Shown in pieces: positions 17,483 to 26,734 of a DNA stretch of 64,000 nt. The notes beneath the pieces were generated by a model that was not told the origin of the DNA, made no database searches, and was given only the letters and a program-made list of their open reading frames with translations. The first letter of the stretch is position 1. Each line of letters starts with the position of its first letter. Location of the stretch: positions 1 through 64,000 of the forward strand of contig CBDFJZ010000003.1 of NCBI GenBank assembly GCA_965248675.1. The letters are read 5' to 3'. Source of the stretch: UBA6627 sp965248675. GTDB lineage: Bacteria; Chloroflexota; Dehalococcoidia; UBA2979. Position numbers and translations under genes: made by a program.

Positions 17483-17926
17483 CTAGCTCTGGCCGAAGGC
17501 GGCGTCGAGCGAGAGCGGACCAGCGCCGCCCAGCGTCAGGCTGACGGCGGCCGCGGCCATCAGCACATCCAGTTCGTAGCCCTGCACATCGCCGCCCTGG
17601 AACGGCGCGCCGAGCTTGAACTTCTGCGCATAGGTCGCGACGAGCATGTTTCCGGCCAGCGGGATCGCGATCCAGTGCACGCCGAGGCCGAGGATCAGCA
17701 GGATTCCCCCGACCAGCTCGAGGCTGGCGACCAGCCGCGCCGTCGGCTGCGGGAACGGAAAGCCCATGCCGCCGAACCAGTCCCCGGTGCCGGAGATGCC
17801 GCGCCGCCACTTGCCCAGGCCGGAGTCGAGGAAGATGTAACCGAGGACGATCCGCACCGGGACCAGGCTCCATTCGATCGTGTCGGCATCGAACAGGTCA
17901 TGCCACGGGTTCGTCATCATCTCCAC
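17483..17926 (-). CDS. DoxX family membrane protein
   Basis: 147-residue DoxX-type integral membrane protein with about four helices: VPVRIVLGYIFLDSGLGKW, ARLVASLELVGGILLILGLG, WIAIPLAGNMLVATYAQKF and LDVLMAAAAVSLTLGG. The family signature (helix 1 ending in Gly-Lys-Trp and the mid-chain Glu-Gly-Gly) is present. The role is unclear: thiosulfate-oxidation linked DoxX and general quinone-associated membrane proteins share the fold. A perfect AGGAGG lies 6 bases before GTG 17926, which decides this start over an upstream GTG at 17959. Confidence 0.85.
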   Translation of the reverse strand: MEMMTNPWHDLFDADTIEWSLVPVRIVLGYIFLDSGLGKWRRGISGTGDWFGGMGFPFPQPTARLVASLELVGGILLILGLGVHWIAIPLAGNMLVATYAQKFKLGAPFQGGDVQGYELDVLMAAAAVSLTLGGAGPLSLDAAFGQS

Positions 17927-18013
17927 GACGGTCCTCCTCGGGTCCATTTCGAGCGTCACACGGCCGGGCGGGCGACATCGTAGCGATCCTCACGCGCTGC
18001 GATACTCGGCAGC

Positions 18014-18625
18014 ATGGCGACGGACCACAGAGATCCCCCCGATCCTGACGCGCTGCAGCGCTGGATCAACGACGACCTCAGCATCGAGGGCGAGCGACGG
18101 ATCGTGCGTGACGACGGCCGCGACATTCTTGTCTCGAAGTTCGATGCCGGGTTCGCGGCCGGCGTCCACGACCTAATCGCCCAGATGCCCGAGCTGTTCG
18201 TGGAGCGCTCGGTGATCGCGGCCTACGAGCGCGAGACCGCCAGCGGCGGCACTCTCCTCGACGCCTGGCATCGAGGCATGCACGCCATGCTGAGGGCGGC
18301 CGGCGAGCGCGAAGGCATCTCCGACCTGCGCCAGGCCGAGCTGCGGACCGGCATCGACTCTGTTTACGCCGTGCTCGGCACGGCGCTCTGGAGCGACCCG
18401 CGCGTCGACGAACCGTACGAACCTCGTGCGGGCGAACGGACCGCGTACCTCGAGGCGCTCGACACGCTCGCCGACGGCCGCGATCCGTTTACGCGTGTCT
18501 ACGGCCGGTTCGAGGGCCGGATCGTTGTCAACCACTGCCCGGGCGCGTCGTTCGCCCGAGTGATGCTCGCGCAGGGTTGGACCGCCTGCACCGGCGAGCC
18601 CCCGCCCGAACCGGCGACCAGCTAG
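18014..18625 (+). CDS. Conserved hypothetical soluble protein
   Basis: 203 residues with no signal peptide or membrane segment. It begins MATDHRDPPDPDALQRWIND and holds a mixed domain with DILVSKFDAGFAAGVHDLIA and SVYAVLGTALWSDPRVDEPY, ending with a Cys-bearing FVNHCPG-like segment (IVVNHCPGASFARVM, then WTACTGEPP). I do not recognise the family. The stop shares the CTAG of the convergent menE stop, so the two genes overlap by four bases. Confidence 0.7.
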   Translation: MATDHRDPPDPDALQRWINDDLSIEGERRIVRDDGRDILVSKFDAGFAAGVHDLIAQMPELFVERSVIAAYERETASGGTLLDAWHRGMHAMLRAAGEREGISDLRQAELRTGIDSVYAVLGTALWSDPRVDEPYEPRAGERTAYLEALDTLADGRDPFTRVYGRFEGRIVVNHCPGASFARVMLAQGWTACTGEPPPEPATS

Positions 18626-20112
18626 TCTACGGCGAACCGAGCGCGGACGAGGTGGCGTTGTAGCTTGCCGGAAGCGGTCCGCGGCAGCGGGTCGTTCGTG
18701 AACTCGAGCCGCCTCGGCAGCTTGTAGCCGGCGAGGATCGCCCGGACGTGCGTCTGGAGGGCCTCGACCTCGAGGTTCGAGTCTGACCTCGGCACGACGA
18801 GCGCGGCGACGAGCGCGCCCCACCGCTCGTCCTCAAGGCCGACGACCGCCGCCTCGAGGACGTCGTCGTGCAGCGCCAGCGCCGCCTCGACCTCTGCCGG
18901 GTAGACGTTCTCACCGCCGGTCACGATCAGATCGTCGCGCCGATCGGAGACGTAAAGGTAGCCCTCGTCGTCGAGGTAGCCGAGGTCACCCGTATGCAGC
19001 CAGCCGTCGCGGAGCGTCCCGGCACTGGCCTCGGGCCGGTTGAGGTAGCCCGGCGTCACTGTCGGGCCCGCGACCAGGATCTCGCCAATCTCGTTCGGCT
19101 CCGCGGCACGCCCCTCCGCCTCGATAGCGAGCGTGGTGGCCGGCAACGGCTGGCCGGCCGACCCGAGCTTGCGCAGGGCATCGGCGTTGCTCAGTGTCGC
19201 GACCTGCGATGCCGCCTCGGTCAGCCCGTAGGTCTGCAGCACCGGCAACCCGCGATCCCGCGCTCGCACGAGCAGGTCCTCGGGCACCGGGCCACCACCG
19301 ACGAGCACCGCGCGTACCGAGGACGGATAGGGCAGGTCGTCGGCGTCGAGCATCCGCCGCAGCATCGTCGCGACCACCGAGAGCAACGTGATCCCGCCCG
19401 TCCGAAGCGCCGTGTTGACCCGACGCTCCTCGAATCCGTCGTGGATCACCGCGGTCGTGCCGTAGATCGCCGAGCGAAGGAGGATCGAAAGCCCGCCGAC
19501 GTGGGACAGCGGCATGCAGGCCAGCCAGCGGTCGCCGGCCTCGATCCCCAGGTGCTCCGCGGAAGCGATCGCGCTCCAGTAGAGGTTGCCGTGGGTCAGC
19601 CGCGCGCCCTTCGGTACCCCCGTCGTGCCTGAGGTGTAGATCACGCTGTGCACCGCGCCAGCATCGAGGTCGCCGTCCGCGCTGAGCGGCTCGGCCCGCG
19701 CCGGCGCGACGTCATCGAGCAACACAACACTGGCGTTCGTCCCGGCCGCGGCCGTGCGCGCCTGGTCGGCGTGGCGGGCGTCCGCGACGAGCAGCCGAAC
19801 ATCGGCGTCCTCCAGCTCGAAGCGCAACTCCTCCTCGGTCAGGCGTGCGTTCAACGGCAGCCACGCCGCGCCCGTGCGCGGCACGGCGTGCACGAGGACG
19901 GCGAAGTCGGTGGTGGCTGCGGCCAGGAGCGCGACACGCCCGCCGGACGCAGCGCCAAGGTCACGCAGCCAGCCCGCGGTGCGCGCGACCTCCGCCTCGA
20001 GCTCGGCGTAGGTGAGCCGGACGCCCTCGGCGCTCTCGATCGCGGGGTGTTCGGCGTGACTCCGAGCGCGGTACGCCACCCAGTCGCGCAGCGGCAGGAC
20101 CGGCCCGCTCAC
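18622..20112 (-). CDS. menE: o-Succinylbenzoate-CoA ligase
   Basis: AMP-forming acyl-CoA ligase that activates o-succinylbenzoate with CoA and ATP in menaquinone synthesis. 496 residues with the P-loop VIYTSGTTGVPKGARLTHGN, the A5 motif LQTYGLTEAASQVA, the hinge GWLHTGDLGYLDDEGYLYVS and DRRDDLIVTGGENVYPAEVE, and the C-terminal catalytic Lys in TASGKLQRHLV. It is the last gene of the men operon and begins with a GTG overlapping the menC stop (GTGA). The family includes many ligases. The operon makes MenE by far the best reading. Confidence 0.93.
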   Translation of the reverse strand: MSGPVLPLRDWVAYRARSHAEHPAIESAEGVRLTYAELEAEVARTAGWLRDLGAASGGRVALLAAATTDFAVLVHAVPRTGAAWLPLNARLTEEELRFELEDADVRLLVADARHADQARTAAAGTNASVVLLDDVAPARAEPLSADGDLDAGAVHSVIYTSGTTGVPKGARLTHGNLYWSAIASAEHLGIEAGDRWLACMPLSHVGGLSILLRSAIYGTTAVIHDGFEERRVNTALRTGGITLLSVVATMLRRMLDADDLPYPSSVRAVLVGGGPVPEDLLVRARDRGLPVLQTYGLTEAASQVATLSNADALRKLGSAGQPLPATTLAIEAEGRAAEPNEIGEILVAGPTVTPGYLNRPEASAGTLRDGWLHTGDLGYLDDEGYLYVSDRRDDLIVTGGENVYPAEVEAALALHDDVLEAAVVGLEDERWGALVAALVVPRSDSNLEVEALQTHVRAILAGYKLPRRLEFTNDPLPRTASGKLQRHLVRARFAVD

Positions 20113-21215
20113 GCGCCGACTGTGACCTCGGTCCAGGGACCGGTCGCGACGGCCTCGAGCGCCTGCGGATCGGGGGCGATCCCCAGCCCATCCGCGGCAG
20201 GGACGGCCAGCCGGCCGGCCCTCGGAAGCAGCGTGCTCGCGACAACGTCCGCGCCGAGGTGAGCACCGGTGCCGAGGCCCTGCGCGGCGTCCGTCGGGAG
20301 CGATGCGGCCAGATGTAGCACCGCCGCGATGCCGATCGAGGAGTCGAAGGTGGTGGTGGCGAATGCGCCGATCGAGTGCTGCGCCGCTCGCTCGGCGAGC
20401 GCGATCGCGGCGGTGATGCCACCGAGGAACATCGGCTTCAACACCACCAGATCCACAGCGCGCAGCTCGAGCAAGCGCTCGAAGCGATCCGGCGTGTCCA
20501 CGGACTCGTCAGCAGCGATCCGCATCGGCGCCTGATCGCGAATTCGCGCGAGCGCCTCGATGTCGTCGGGCGCGGTCGGCTGTTCGAGCAGCTCGATCCG
20601 GTGCTGATAGAGCGCGTCGAAGACGCGGAGCGTCGTCTGCTCGTCCCAGGCGCAGTTCGCGTCGAGGCGGATCGTCGCTTCGGGGCAGGCGTCGCGCAGC
20701 GCCGCGACCCGCGCGGTGTCCTCCTCGAGCGATGCGAGCCCGACCTTCAACTTCAGGACGGAATAGCCGGCCTCCATCGCCTGCTGCCCGTAGGCGGCCA
20801 CGTCCGCGGGCGGACCACCGCCGATCACCGCGTTCACCTGCACCCAGGGGGCCGGCTGCTCGGAGAGCAGCGAGGCGACCGGACACCCGGCGGCCTTGCC
20901 ACGCAGGTCGAGCGTGGCGACGTCGAGTGCGCAACGCAGCGCGGCCGTGCCGGGTCCGTCGCCCAGATCGAGCACGCTGTCGTTCAGCAGCGCGGCGCCA
21001 TGCCGCTCCAGCAGGGCGGTGACGTCGGCGACCGTACCGCCGTCGATCTCGGGCATCGGGGAGGCCTCACCGATTCCGCGGCGACCGTTGTCATCCTTGA
21101 GCTGGACGAGCACCCCCTCGCGAACGTCGAGGTCGCCGCTCGCGGCCTGGAAGCGGACGCTCATCGGCAGGCGGAACGGGCGCCAGCGCAGCGAGCGCGG
21201 CTCGATTGCGGTCAC
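20109..21215 (-). CDS. menC: o-Succinylbenzoate synthase
   Basis: Enolase-superfamily enzyme that dehydrates SHCHC to o-succinylbenzoate. 368 residues from GTG 21215, which overlaps the menA stop (GTGA). The active-site ladder is complete: the Lys pair in SVLKLKVG, metal ligands in RLDANCAW, LEQPTAPDD and IAADESVD, and the second Lys in LVVLKPMFLGG. The frame is open far upstream into menA and menH but carries no matching protein there. Lies between menA and menE. Confidence 0.93.
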   Translation of the reverse strand: MTAIEPRSLRWRPFRLPMSVRFQAASGDLDVREGVLVQLKDDNGRRGIGEASPMPEIDGGTVADVTALLERHGAALLNDSVLDLGDGPGTAALRCALDVATLDLRGKAAGCPVASLLSEQPAPWVQVNAVIGGGPPADVAAYGQQAMEAGYSVLKLKVGLASLEEDTARVAALRDACPEATIRLDANCAWDEQTTLRVFDALYQHRIELLEQPTAPDDIEALARIRDQAPMRIAADESVDTPDRFERLLELRAVDLVVLKPMFLGGITAAIALAERAAQHSIGAFATTTFDSSIGIAAVLHLAASLPTDAAQGLGTGAHLGADVVASTLLPRAGRLAVPAADGLGIAPDPQALEAVATGPWTEVTVGA

Positions 21216-22117
21216 CGGCTGAGCCCGATCGCCAGCAGGATCGCGAAGATGAAGTGCAGCCGTGCCGTCGCGCGCAGGGCCGCGTTCAGCGGTGGCCCCT
21301 CGACGCGGGTGAGCACGGCGACGATCGGGCTCACTGCGGCGGGAATGCTCAGCCAGGCGAGCAGCGTCCAACCAGAGAACGATCCGACGATGAACAGCGC
21401 CGCCGCCGAGAGGTAAGCGCCGGCCATGAAGAGCACGTACTGGTACCGCGCGAGCCGCCGCCCGAGGTAGACGGCAAGCGTGAACTTCCGAGCGGCGCGG
21501 TCGGTCTCGATGTCGCGCACGTTGTTCACGACCAGGATCGCCGTCACGGTGAGCCCGACCGGGATCGAGGCCGCGATCACCGCGCGTGTGATCTCGCCGG
21601 CCTGCACGTAGTAGGTGCCGCCGACCGCGACCAGGCCGAAGAAGATGAAGACGAACAGCTCGCCGAGGCCGCGGTACCCGAACGGCCACGGGCCGCCGGT
21701 GTAGGTGATCGCCGCGAGGATCGAAGCCACTCCGATCGCCACGATCGGCCAGCCCCCCACGACGGACAGGTAGAGACCGGCGATCGTCGCTGCGAGGAAC
21801 GACGCGACCATCCCCGCCAACACCTGGCGTTCGGTCAGCAGCCCGAGCTGGGTGACCCGCGCCGGGCCGATCCGATCGATGGTGTCGGCGCCGCGACGGA
21901 AGTCGGAGCGATCGTTCGCGAAGTTGGCGCCGATCTGCAACGCCAGCGCACCGACCAGCGCCGCGAAGGCCGGGCCGGCCTCGAACACACCGTCGCGCAA
22001 CGCGACGGCGCTGCCGACGGCAACGGGCGCGATTCCCGCCGTCAGCGTCGGTGGGCGGGTGCCGATCAGCCACGCGCGCAGCGAACCGGGGGCGATGCCG
22101 TGGGGCTGCGAAGTCAT
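21212..22117 (-). CDS. menA: 1,4-Dihydroxy-2-naphthoate polyprenyltransferase
   Basis: UbiA-family membrane prenyltransferase that attaches the isoprenoid tail to dihydroxynaphthoate. 301 residues with about eight membrane helices. The two Asp-rich Mg-diphosphate motifs are NFANDRSDFRRGADT and VVNNVRDIETDRAARKFTLA. GIAPGSLRAWLIGTRPPTLTAG-type N-terminus (WLIGTRPPTLTAG) is typical of MenA. Start ATG 22117 lies 42 bases after menH, and the stop overlaps menC. Confidence 0.94.
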   Translation of the reverse strand: MTSQPHGIAPGSLRAWLIGTRPPTLTAGIAPVAVGSAVALRDGVFEAGPAFAALVGALALQIGANFANDRSDFRRGADTIDRIGPARVTQLGLLTERQVLAGMVASFLAATIAGLYLSVVGGWPIVAIGVASILAAITYTGGPWPFGYRGLGELFVFIFFGLVAVGGTYYVQAGEITRAVIAASIPVGLTVTAILVVNNVRDIETDRAARKFTLAVYLGRRLARYQYVLFMAGAYLSAAALFIVGSFSGWTLLAWLSIPAAVSPIVAVLTRVEGPPLNAALRATARLHFIFAILLAIGLSR

Positions 22118-22159
22118 TGTGATGAAACTCTACGGCAACTCGCGGCTTGCGATCCGCCC

Positions 22160-22996
22160 TTAGCTCGTGGTCGCGTCGAGATGGTGGATGCGGCGCAGAA
22201 ACCCGAGCGCCGCCGATTCGAAGGCGGCGGGATCCTCGAGGTGTACCGCGTGCCCGGCGCCCTCGATGGCGCATCGCTCCGCCGCCGGCAGCCGAGCCGC
22301 CATCGCTGCGGCGATCGCCGTGAACTTCCGATCGAGGGCGCCCGTGACCAGCAGTACGGGAACGTCGACCTCGTGGAGGTGCTCGTGGAGCGGCTCCTGC
22401 GCGCCCGTGCCCATCCCGCGCAGGCTGTTCGCCAGTCCGACCTCGCTGTTGCTCATTCGCTGTCGCCTGAGCGCGTCCACGGTCTCGGCGGCGAGGCCGC
22501 CTTGCGTGTCCCACAGCGAAATCGACTGCCAGAAGTCCACGAACGCCTCGAGCCCGTCGCGTTCGATCCGGCCGGCGAGCGCCTCGTCCGAAGCGACGCG
22601 AGCGCCGCGCTCCTCGCGATCGGCGAGGCCGGGCGTCGCGCCCTCGAGGAGCAGGGCGTCGACGGCCTCCGGATGGTGGACGGCGAGCTGCAGCGCGGCG
22701 CGCGCGCCCATCGAGTAGCCAAGCCAGCTCGCGCGCTCGTGACCGAGCGCGCCGAGCGCAGCGACCAGATCTTCGACACAACGGGGCATCCGGTAGCGGT
22801 CGATCGCAGCCGGCGATTCCGAGCCTCCATGGCCCACGAAGTCGAATGCGATCACCTCGAATTGCGGCGCCAGCCGCGCGGTGAGGCCGCGCCACGTCGT
22901 CGCCGCGCCGGTGAAGCCGTGCAGCAGCACCACCGGCGGCCCCGCACCGGCGCGTTCCGCGTTGAGGGCGAGCCCGTCAATCTCGAGGCGTGGCAT
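22160..22996 (-). CDS. menH: SHCHC synthase, alpha/beta hydrolase
   Basis: 2-Succinyl-6-hydroxy-2,4-cyclohexadiene-1-carboxylate synthase, an alpha/beta-hydrolase fold lyase that removes pyruvate from SEPHCHC. 278 residues. Oxyanion segment VVLLHGFTGAATTW, nucleophile Ser in WLGYSMGARAAL, acid in VTGALDRKF and His in IEGAGHAVHLE, the MenH order. Its ATG overlaps the menD stop (TGATG). Without the operon it would only be called a hydrolase. Confidence 0.92.
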   Translation of the reverse strand: MPRLEIDGLALNAERAGAGPPVVLLHGFTGAATTWRGLTARLAPQFEVIAFDFVGHGGSESPAAIDRYRMPRCVEDLVAALGALGHERASWLGYSMGARAALQLAVHHPEAVDALLLEGATPGLADREERGARVASDEALAGRIERDGLEAFVDFWQSISLWDTQGGLAAETVDALRRQRMSNSEVGLANSLRGMGTGAQEPLHEHLHEVDVPVLLVTGALDRKFTAIAAAMAARLPAAERCAIEGAGHAVHLEDPAAFESAALGFLRRIHHLDATTS

Positions 22997-24753
22997 CAGC
23001 CGGCCGGCGTCGGAGCAGCCTCGAGACTCGCGCGGATCGCGGCGCGCGCTTCATCGAACACCCGGCGGTGCAGCTCGACGTTGCGAGCGCGCTCGGTCCG
23101 GAGCTCAAGCACATCGAGGCCCGGCCGCGCCAGCGCTGCCGCGATCTGCGCCTGCGCGTCGCCCTCGAGCAGGGCGTGGCGCCCGCCGTACTGCGCGACC
23201 GCGTGGCGGAAGTCGAGGCTGTGCGGGGTGCCGAACCAGGGCTCGAACCGCTCGCCAACCAGTTGCTGCTGGGGCAGGAACTCGAAGATCCCGCCGCCGT
23301 CGTTGTTGACCAGCAGCACAGTCAGATCGAGGCCGTGGCGCGCCACCGGCCAGAGCCCGTTCTGGTCGTGGAAGAAGGAGAGATCGCCGATCAGCAGCGC
23401 GACCGATCCGTCCACCGACGCCGCACCGGCAGCCGTCGACACGACGCCGTCGATTCCCGAGGCGCCACGCGTGCCGAGCAGTCGCACGTCTCGAGGTACG
23501 GCTGCGAAGAAGCTGTCGACGTCCCGTACCGGCATGCTGTTGCCGACGACGAGCGTCGCCCCGTCGGTCAAGGTCGCGGCGAGATCGCGCGGCGCAGCCC
23601 CCTCGAACGGCTCGTCGAGCGCGTCGAGCGCGTCGTCGAGCGCGTCGCCGGCCGCCCGGTTCGCCTCGCGCCAGAGCACGCTCCACATCGGATCGGCGCG
23701 TCCGGGCTCGGCGCTGAGCAGCGCCTGGCACAGCAGCGTCGGCTCGGAGCGCACGATCATCCCCGAGAGCGCGTCGGGGTCGCGCAGCCCGGCCGTCCCG
23801 ATGGCGGCGTCGTCCACTACGAGGTGATCGACGCCCGGGAGGTCCGCCAGCCAGAGATTGAGCGGTTTCGAGGTCGGGGCCGCACCGAAGCGCAGCACGA
23901 CCTCGGGTTCGGCGCGGCTCGTGAACAGCGGTTCGCGCGCCAGCACGTCGGCGCGGTCGACGACACGTGTCAGGTCGTGGCTGCCCACGCGGAGCCCCGA
24001 CAGCGGATCGGCGATCAGCGGCCAGTCGAGCAACTCCGCCAGCGCCACGATCGCCGACGCGGGAAGCCCTCGCGACTCCGGGCCGGCAATGATCAGCCCG
24101 CGGCGCCCGGCGATCCGAGGGAGCAGCTCCTCGATTACGCCGCCGGCCGGCGCCACTCGCCCGGGCCGCGCCTTCGTTACCGCGAACGGGAGCGTCGCGA
24201 CATCCGCGGCCTGATCGTCAACGAGTGGCTCGCGGAACGGGAAGTTGAGGTGCACCGGGCCGGCCGGCGCCTCGAGCGAGAGCGTCGCCGCCCGCACCGC
24301 CGTGCTCGCCGCGTAGCGATCGAGGCGCGCGCCGCCCTCGGCGAGGGGCATGTCGACCGCCCACTTGGCGTGCGTACCGAACAGGCGCACCTGGTCGACC
24401 GTCTGCGGCGCTCCGGCGTCGCGCAGCTCGGGCGGACGATCAGCGGTGAGCACGATCAGCGGCACGCGCGAGAGGCGCGCCTCGACGATCGCCGGCAGGA
24501 AGTTGGCGGCGGCGGTTCCCGAGGTGCAAACGGTCGCCACCGGCTCGCCGAGCTGACGGGCGATCCCCAGCGCGTAATACCCGGCCGAACGCTCGTCGAG
24601 GTGGAGCCAGGGCGTGATCGGGGAGCGTTCGTCGGTCAGTGCGAGGGTGAGCGGCGTGCTCCTCGAACCCGGCGCGATCACCGCGTGGCGAACGCCACTC
24701 GCCGCGAGCGCGGCGACGAAGGTTCCGATGTAACGGTCGAGCGCTGCGGGCAC
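22996..24753 (-). CDS. menD: SEPHCHC synthase
   Basis: Thiamine-diphosphate enzyme joining isochorismate with 2-oxoglutarate. 585 residues from GTG 24753. Landmark motifs: VIAPGSRSTPLTLAL, LDERSAGYYALGIARQLG with the catalytic Glu, TSGTAAANFLPAIVEA, and the cofactor region GDLSFFHDQNGL with NNDGGGIFEFLPQ. All are diagnostic for MenD rather than other ThDP enzymes. It sits 20 bases after menF and overlaps menH. Confidence 0.95.
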   Translation of the reverse strand: MPAALDRYIGTFVAALAASGVRHAVIAPGSRSTPLTLALTDERSPITPWLHLDERSAGYYALGIARQLGEPVATVCTSGTAAANFLPAIVEARLSRVPLIVLTADRPPELRDAGAPQTVDQVRLFGTHAKWAVDMPLAEGGARLDRYAASTAVRAATLSLEAPAGPVHLNFPFREPLVDDQAADVATLPFAVTKARPGRVAPAGGVIEELLPRIAGRRGLIIAGPESRGLPASAIVALAELLDWPLIADPLSGLRVGSHDLTRVVDRADVLAREPLFTSRAEPEVVLRFGAAPTSKPLNLWLADLPGVDHLVVDDAAIGTAGLRDPDALSGMIVRSEPTLLCQALLSAEPGRADPMWSVLWREANRAAGDALDDALDALDEPFEGAAPRDLAATLTDGATLVVGNSMPVRDVDSFFAAVPRDVRLLGTRGASGIDGVVSTAAGAASVDGSVALLIGDLSFFHDQNGLWPVARHGLDLTVLLVNNDGGGIFEFLPQQQLVGERFEPWFGTPHSLDFRHAVAQYGGRHALLEGDAQAQIAAALARPGLDVLELRTERARNVELHRRVFDEARAAIRASLEAAPTPAG

Positions 24754-24773
24754 GGTGACCCCTCTCGCGCGAG

Positions 24774-26162
24774 TCAGGCCGGAATCGCGCTCGTCTCCGA
24801 GGGCACCCGGCCTCCAAGCGCCTCGGCGAGCGGACGCAGCTTGAGGCTCACCTCTTCGAGCTCGGCTTGCGGATCCGAGTCGCCCATGATGCCGTTTCCG
24901 GCGAACAGCCAGGCGCGCGGCCCGCGCAGCAGTGCGGTCCGCAACGCCACCGCGAACTCGCCGTCGCCGTTTGCGTCGAGCCAGCCGATCGGGCCGGCGT
25001 ACCAACCGCGATCGAACGGCTCGTGCTCCGCGATCACGGCGCGCGCGATGTCGTATGGACGTCCGCAGACCGCCGGCGTCGGGTGCAGGCGTTCGACCAG
25101 TTCGAGGACATCGACGCCGTCGGCCGCCGCCCCGGTGATCTCGGTGGCCAGGTGCTGGATGTTCCTGAAGCGGCGCACGCTTGGTTCGGAGGCGACATCG
25201 AGGCGACTCGTGGCGCCGTCCAGGCGCTCGACGATCTCTCGCACGACCACCTCATGCTCGACGCGACTCTTCGCGTCTGACAGCAACTCACGGCCCAGCG
25301 CGCGATCCTCGGCCGCGGTGCGGCCTCGGCGCTGCGAAGCGGCGAGACCGACGGTCGCCGCGCGCCCGCACTCGAGGTTGATGAGCAGTTCCGGGCTCGC
25401 GCAGACGATCGTGGCGTCACCGGACCGGAAGCTCGCGACGTGGCAGTCGGGGTAATCCGTACGCAGGTGTGACAACGTGGCGCCGACGGGCAGATCGGCG
25501 TCGCTCTCCAGCTCCACCGACGTCGCGAGCACAGCTTTCTCGTAGGCGCCCCGGCGGATCTCAGCGGCGATCGCGTTCACGCTCCCACGCCACGCCGGCT
25601 CCGCGATCGTTCGCACCTCGCGCAGCGGCCCGCGTAGCACCGAGGACGCACCGTCGGCGAACCCTCCGTCGAGACTCCGCTCGATCAGCGACGCGGCCTC
25701 CTCAGCGGAGGCGCCCGGCGCCAGGATCACACCCGGCTCGCCGTCGTGGAGGACGAACAGCAGGCGCGGCAGCACGAGCGAACCCGCGCCGAAGCGCTCC
25801 CACGGCACATCCGGCGCCTCGTCCGGAGCGAACCGGAACCCGCCCATCAGCCGCGGTCGGAGCCAGCGGTCTCCGAACGACTCGCCGCCGGCCAGCAACT
25901 CTCGCGCGCGCACTCGTGCCGCCGTCGGCGTCTCGCCGATCGCGAGGTCAACGCGCGCGGCCTCGCCGACGCCAACGAGCGCAAACCCCTGGTCGGGGCG
26001 TTCGTAGCTGGTGACCACGCCGCTGATCGCGGGGGAGCGCAGCAGCGTCCTGGGATCGAATTGGGAAGGGAGCGGCACCGCCGCGAAGGCGTTGGGGGAG
26101 CGGTCGCGTGTGTACTGGTCGAGGGCGGCGGCGGCTTCATCGGCCGCGCGTCGAAACGACAT
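24774..26162 (-). CDS. menF: Isochorismate synthase
   Basis: Chorismate-binding enzyme, first step of the classical menaquinone pathway, 462 residues. The C-terminal synthase part shows KAVLATSVELESDAD, FRNIQHLATEITG, the HPTPAVCGRP loop (most relatives have Gly where this has Cys) and AWLFAGNGIMGDSDP. I prefer ATG 26162, because a TATACT box at 26227-26232 would place the transcript start downstream of the alternative start at 26237. First gene of menF-D-H-A-C-E. The operon lacks menB. Confidence 0.93.
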   Translation of the reverse strand: MSFRRAADEAAAALDQYTRDRSPNAFAAVPLPSQFDPRTLLRSPAISGVVTSYERPDQGFALVGVGEAARVDLAIGETPTAARVRARELLAGGESFGDRWLRPRLMGGFRFAPDEAPDVPWERFGAGSLVLPRLLFVLHDGEPGVILAPGASAEEAASLIERSLDGGFADGASSVLRGPLREVRTIAEPAWRGSVNAIAAEIRRGAYEKAVLATSVELESDADLPVGATLSHLRTDYPDCHVASFRSGDATIVCASPELLINLECGRAATVGLAASQRRGRTAAEDRALGRELLSDAKSRVEHEVVVREIVERLDGATSRLDVASEPSVRRFRNIQHLATEITGAAADGVDVLELVERLHPTPAVCGRPYDIARAVIAEHEPFDRGWYAGPIGWLDANGDGEFAVALRTALLRGPRAWLFAGNGIMGDSDPQAELEEVSLKLRPLAEALGGRVPSETSAIPA

Positions 26163-26226
26163 CGGGCGATCACTTTCACAGCGCGCGGGAGCGGCCGTCT
26201 CCCGGCTGGGGAACCGGGTTGGTTCG

Positions 26227-26232
26227 AGTATA
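26227..26232 (-). promoter_or_regulatory. TATACT -10 box upstream of the men operon
   Basis: On the minus strand TATACT stands 65 bases before ATG 26162, inside an AT-richer patch shared with the divergent DUF983 gene, for which TAGAAT at 26285-26290 may be the -10. I see no good -35 for either. Confidence 0.45.
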
Positions 26233-26314
26233 TCCACGCCTTCGCTTTAGCGACCTCGGGGTGTTAAGGCCGATATCGCAAGCGTAGAATCGAAGGAAGA
26301 GGGAACGAGAGTCG

Positions 26315-26734
26315 ATGTTCCGCACACTGCTCAACACCGGCCTCCGCGGACGCTGTCCGGGCTGCGAAGCAGAGTCGATGTTCGTCGGCCTCTACGAGAT
26401 TCCCGAACGCTGCTCACGATGCGAACCCCAGTACCAGGTTGGCGCGGGCGCCTGGTTGGGCGCGATCGCGATCGGCTATGGCTTCGGGGTGATCGCCGCG
26501 ATCATCGTCGCCTACAGCGAGCTGATCTGGGGACCGATCCGCTCGCTGGGCCTCGATCCGATGTGGACGATCGCCGCTGGCGCGCTGGTCGTCACGGCCG
26601 CCCGCTACCGCCCGGCGAAGTCGATCTGGTTCGCGCTGCTCTTTCGCTTCGGGTTCATGCAGTGGCCGGACGGCACGGTCTCGGACGGGACGCCGCGGAC
26701 GGTCGTCCAGCAAGAGGCGACTAGCGAATCCTGA
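26315..26734 (+). CDS. DUF983 family membrane protein with zinc ribbon
   Basis: 139 residues. The N-terminus has two Cys pairs spaced like a zinc ribbon, GRCPGCEAES and ERCSRCEPQY, followed by two membrane helices (GAWLGAIAIGYGFGVIAAII and the region around MWTIAAGALVVTAA). This layout is that of DUF983 proteins, whose function is unknown. Some sit near cytochrome oxidase genes. Divergent from the men operon. The last 14 bases overlap the convergent protease gene. Confidence 0.85.
   Translation: MFRTLLNTGLRGRCPGCEAESMFVGLYEIPERCSRCEPQYQVGAGAWLGAIAIGYGFGVIAAIIVAYSELIWGPIRSLGLDPMWTIAAGALVVTAARYRPAKSIWFALLFRFGFMQWPDGTVSDGTPRTVVQQEATSES

Noticed and set aside
21206..23827. An 873-codon plus-strand frame across menA, menH and menD
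   Set aside because: Antisense to three well-supported men genes, with no recognisable domain and shadow-type composition.
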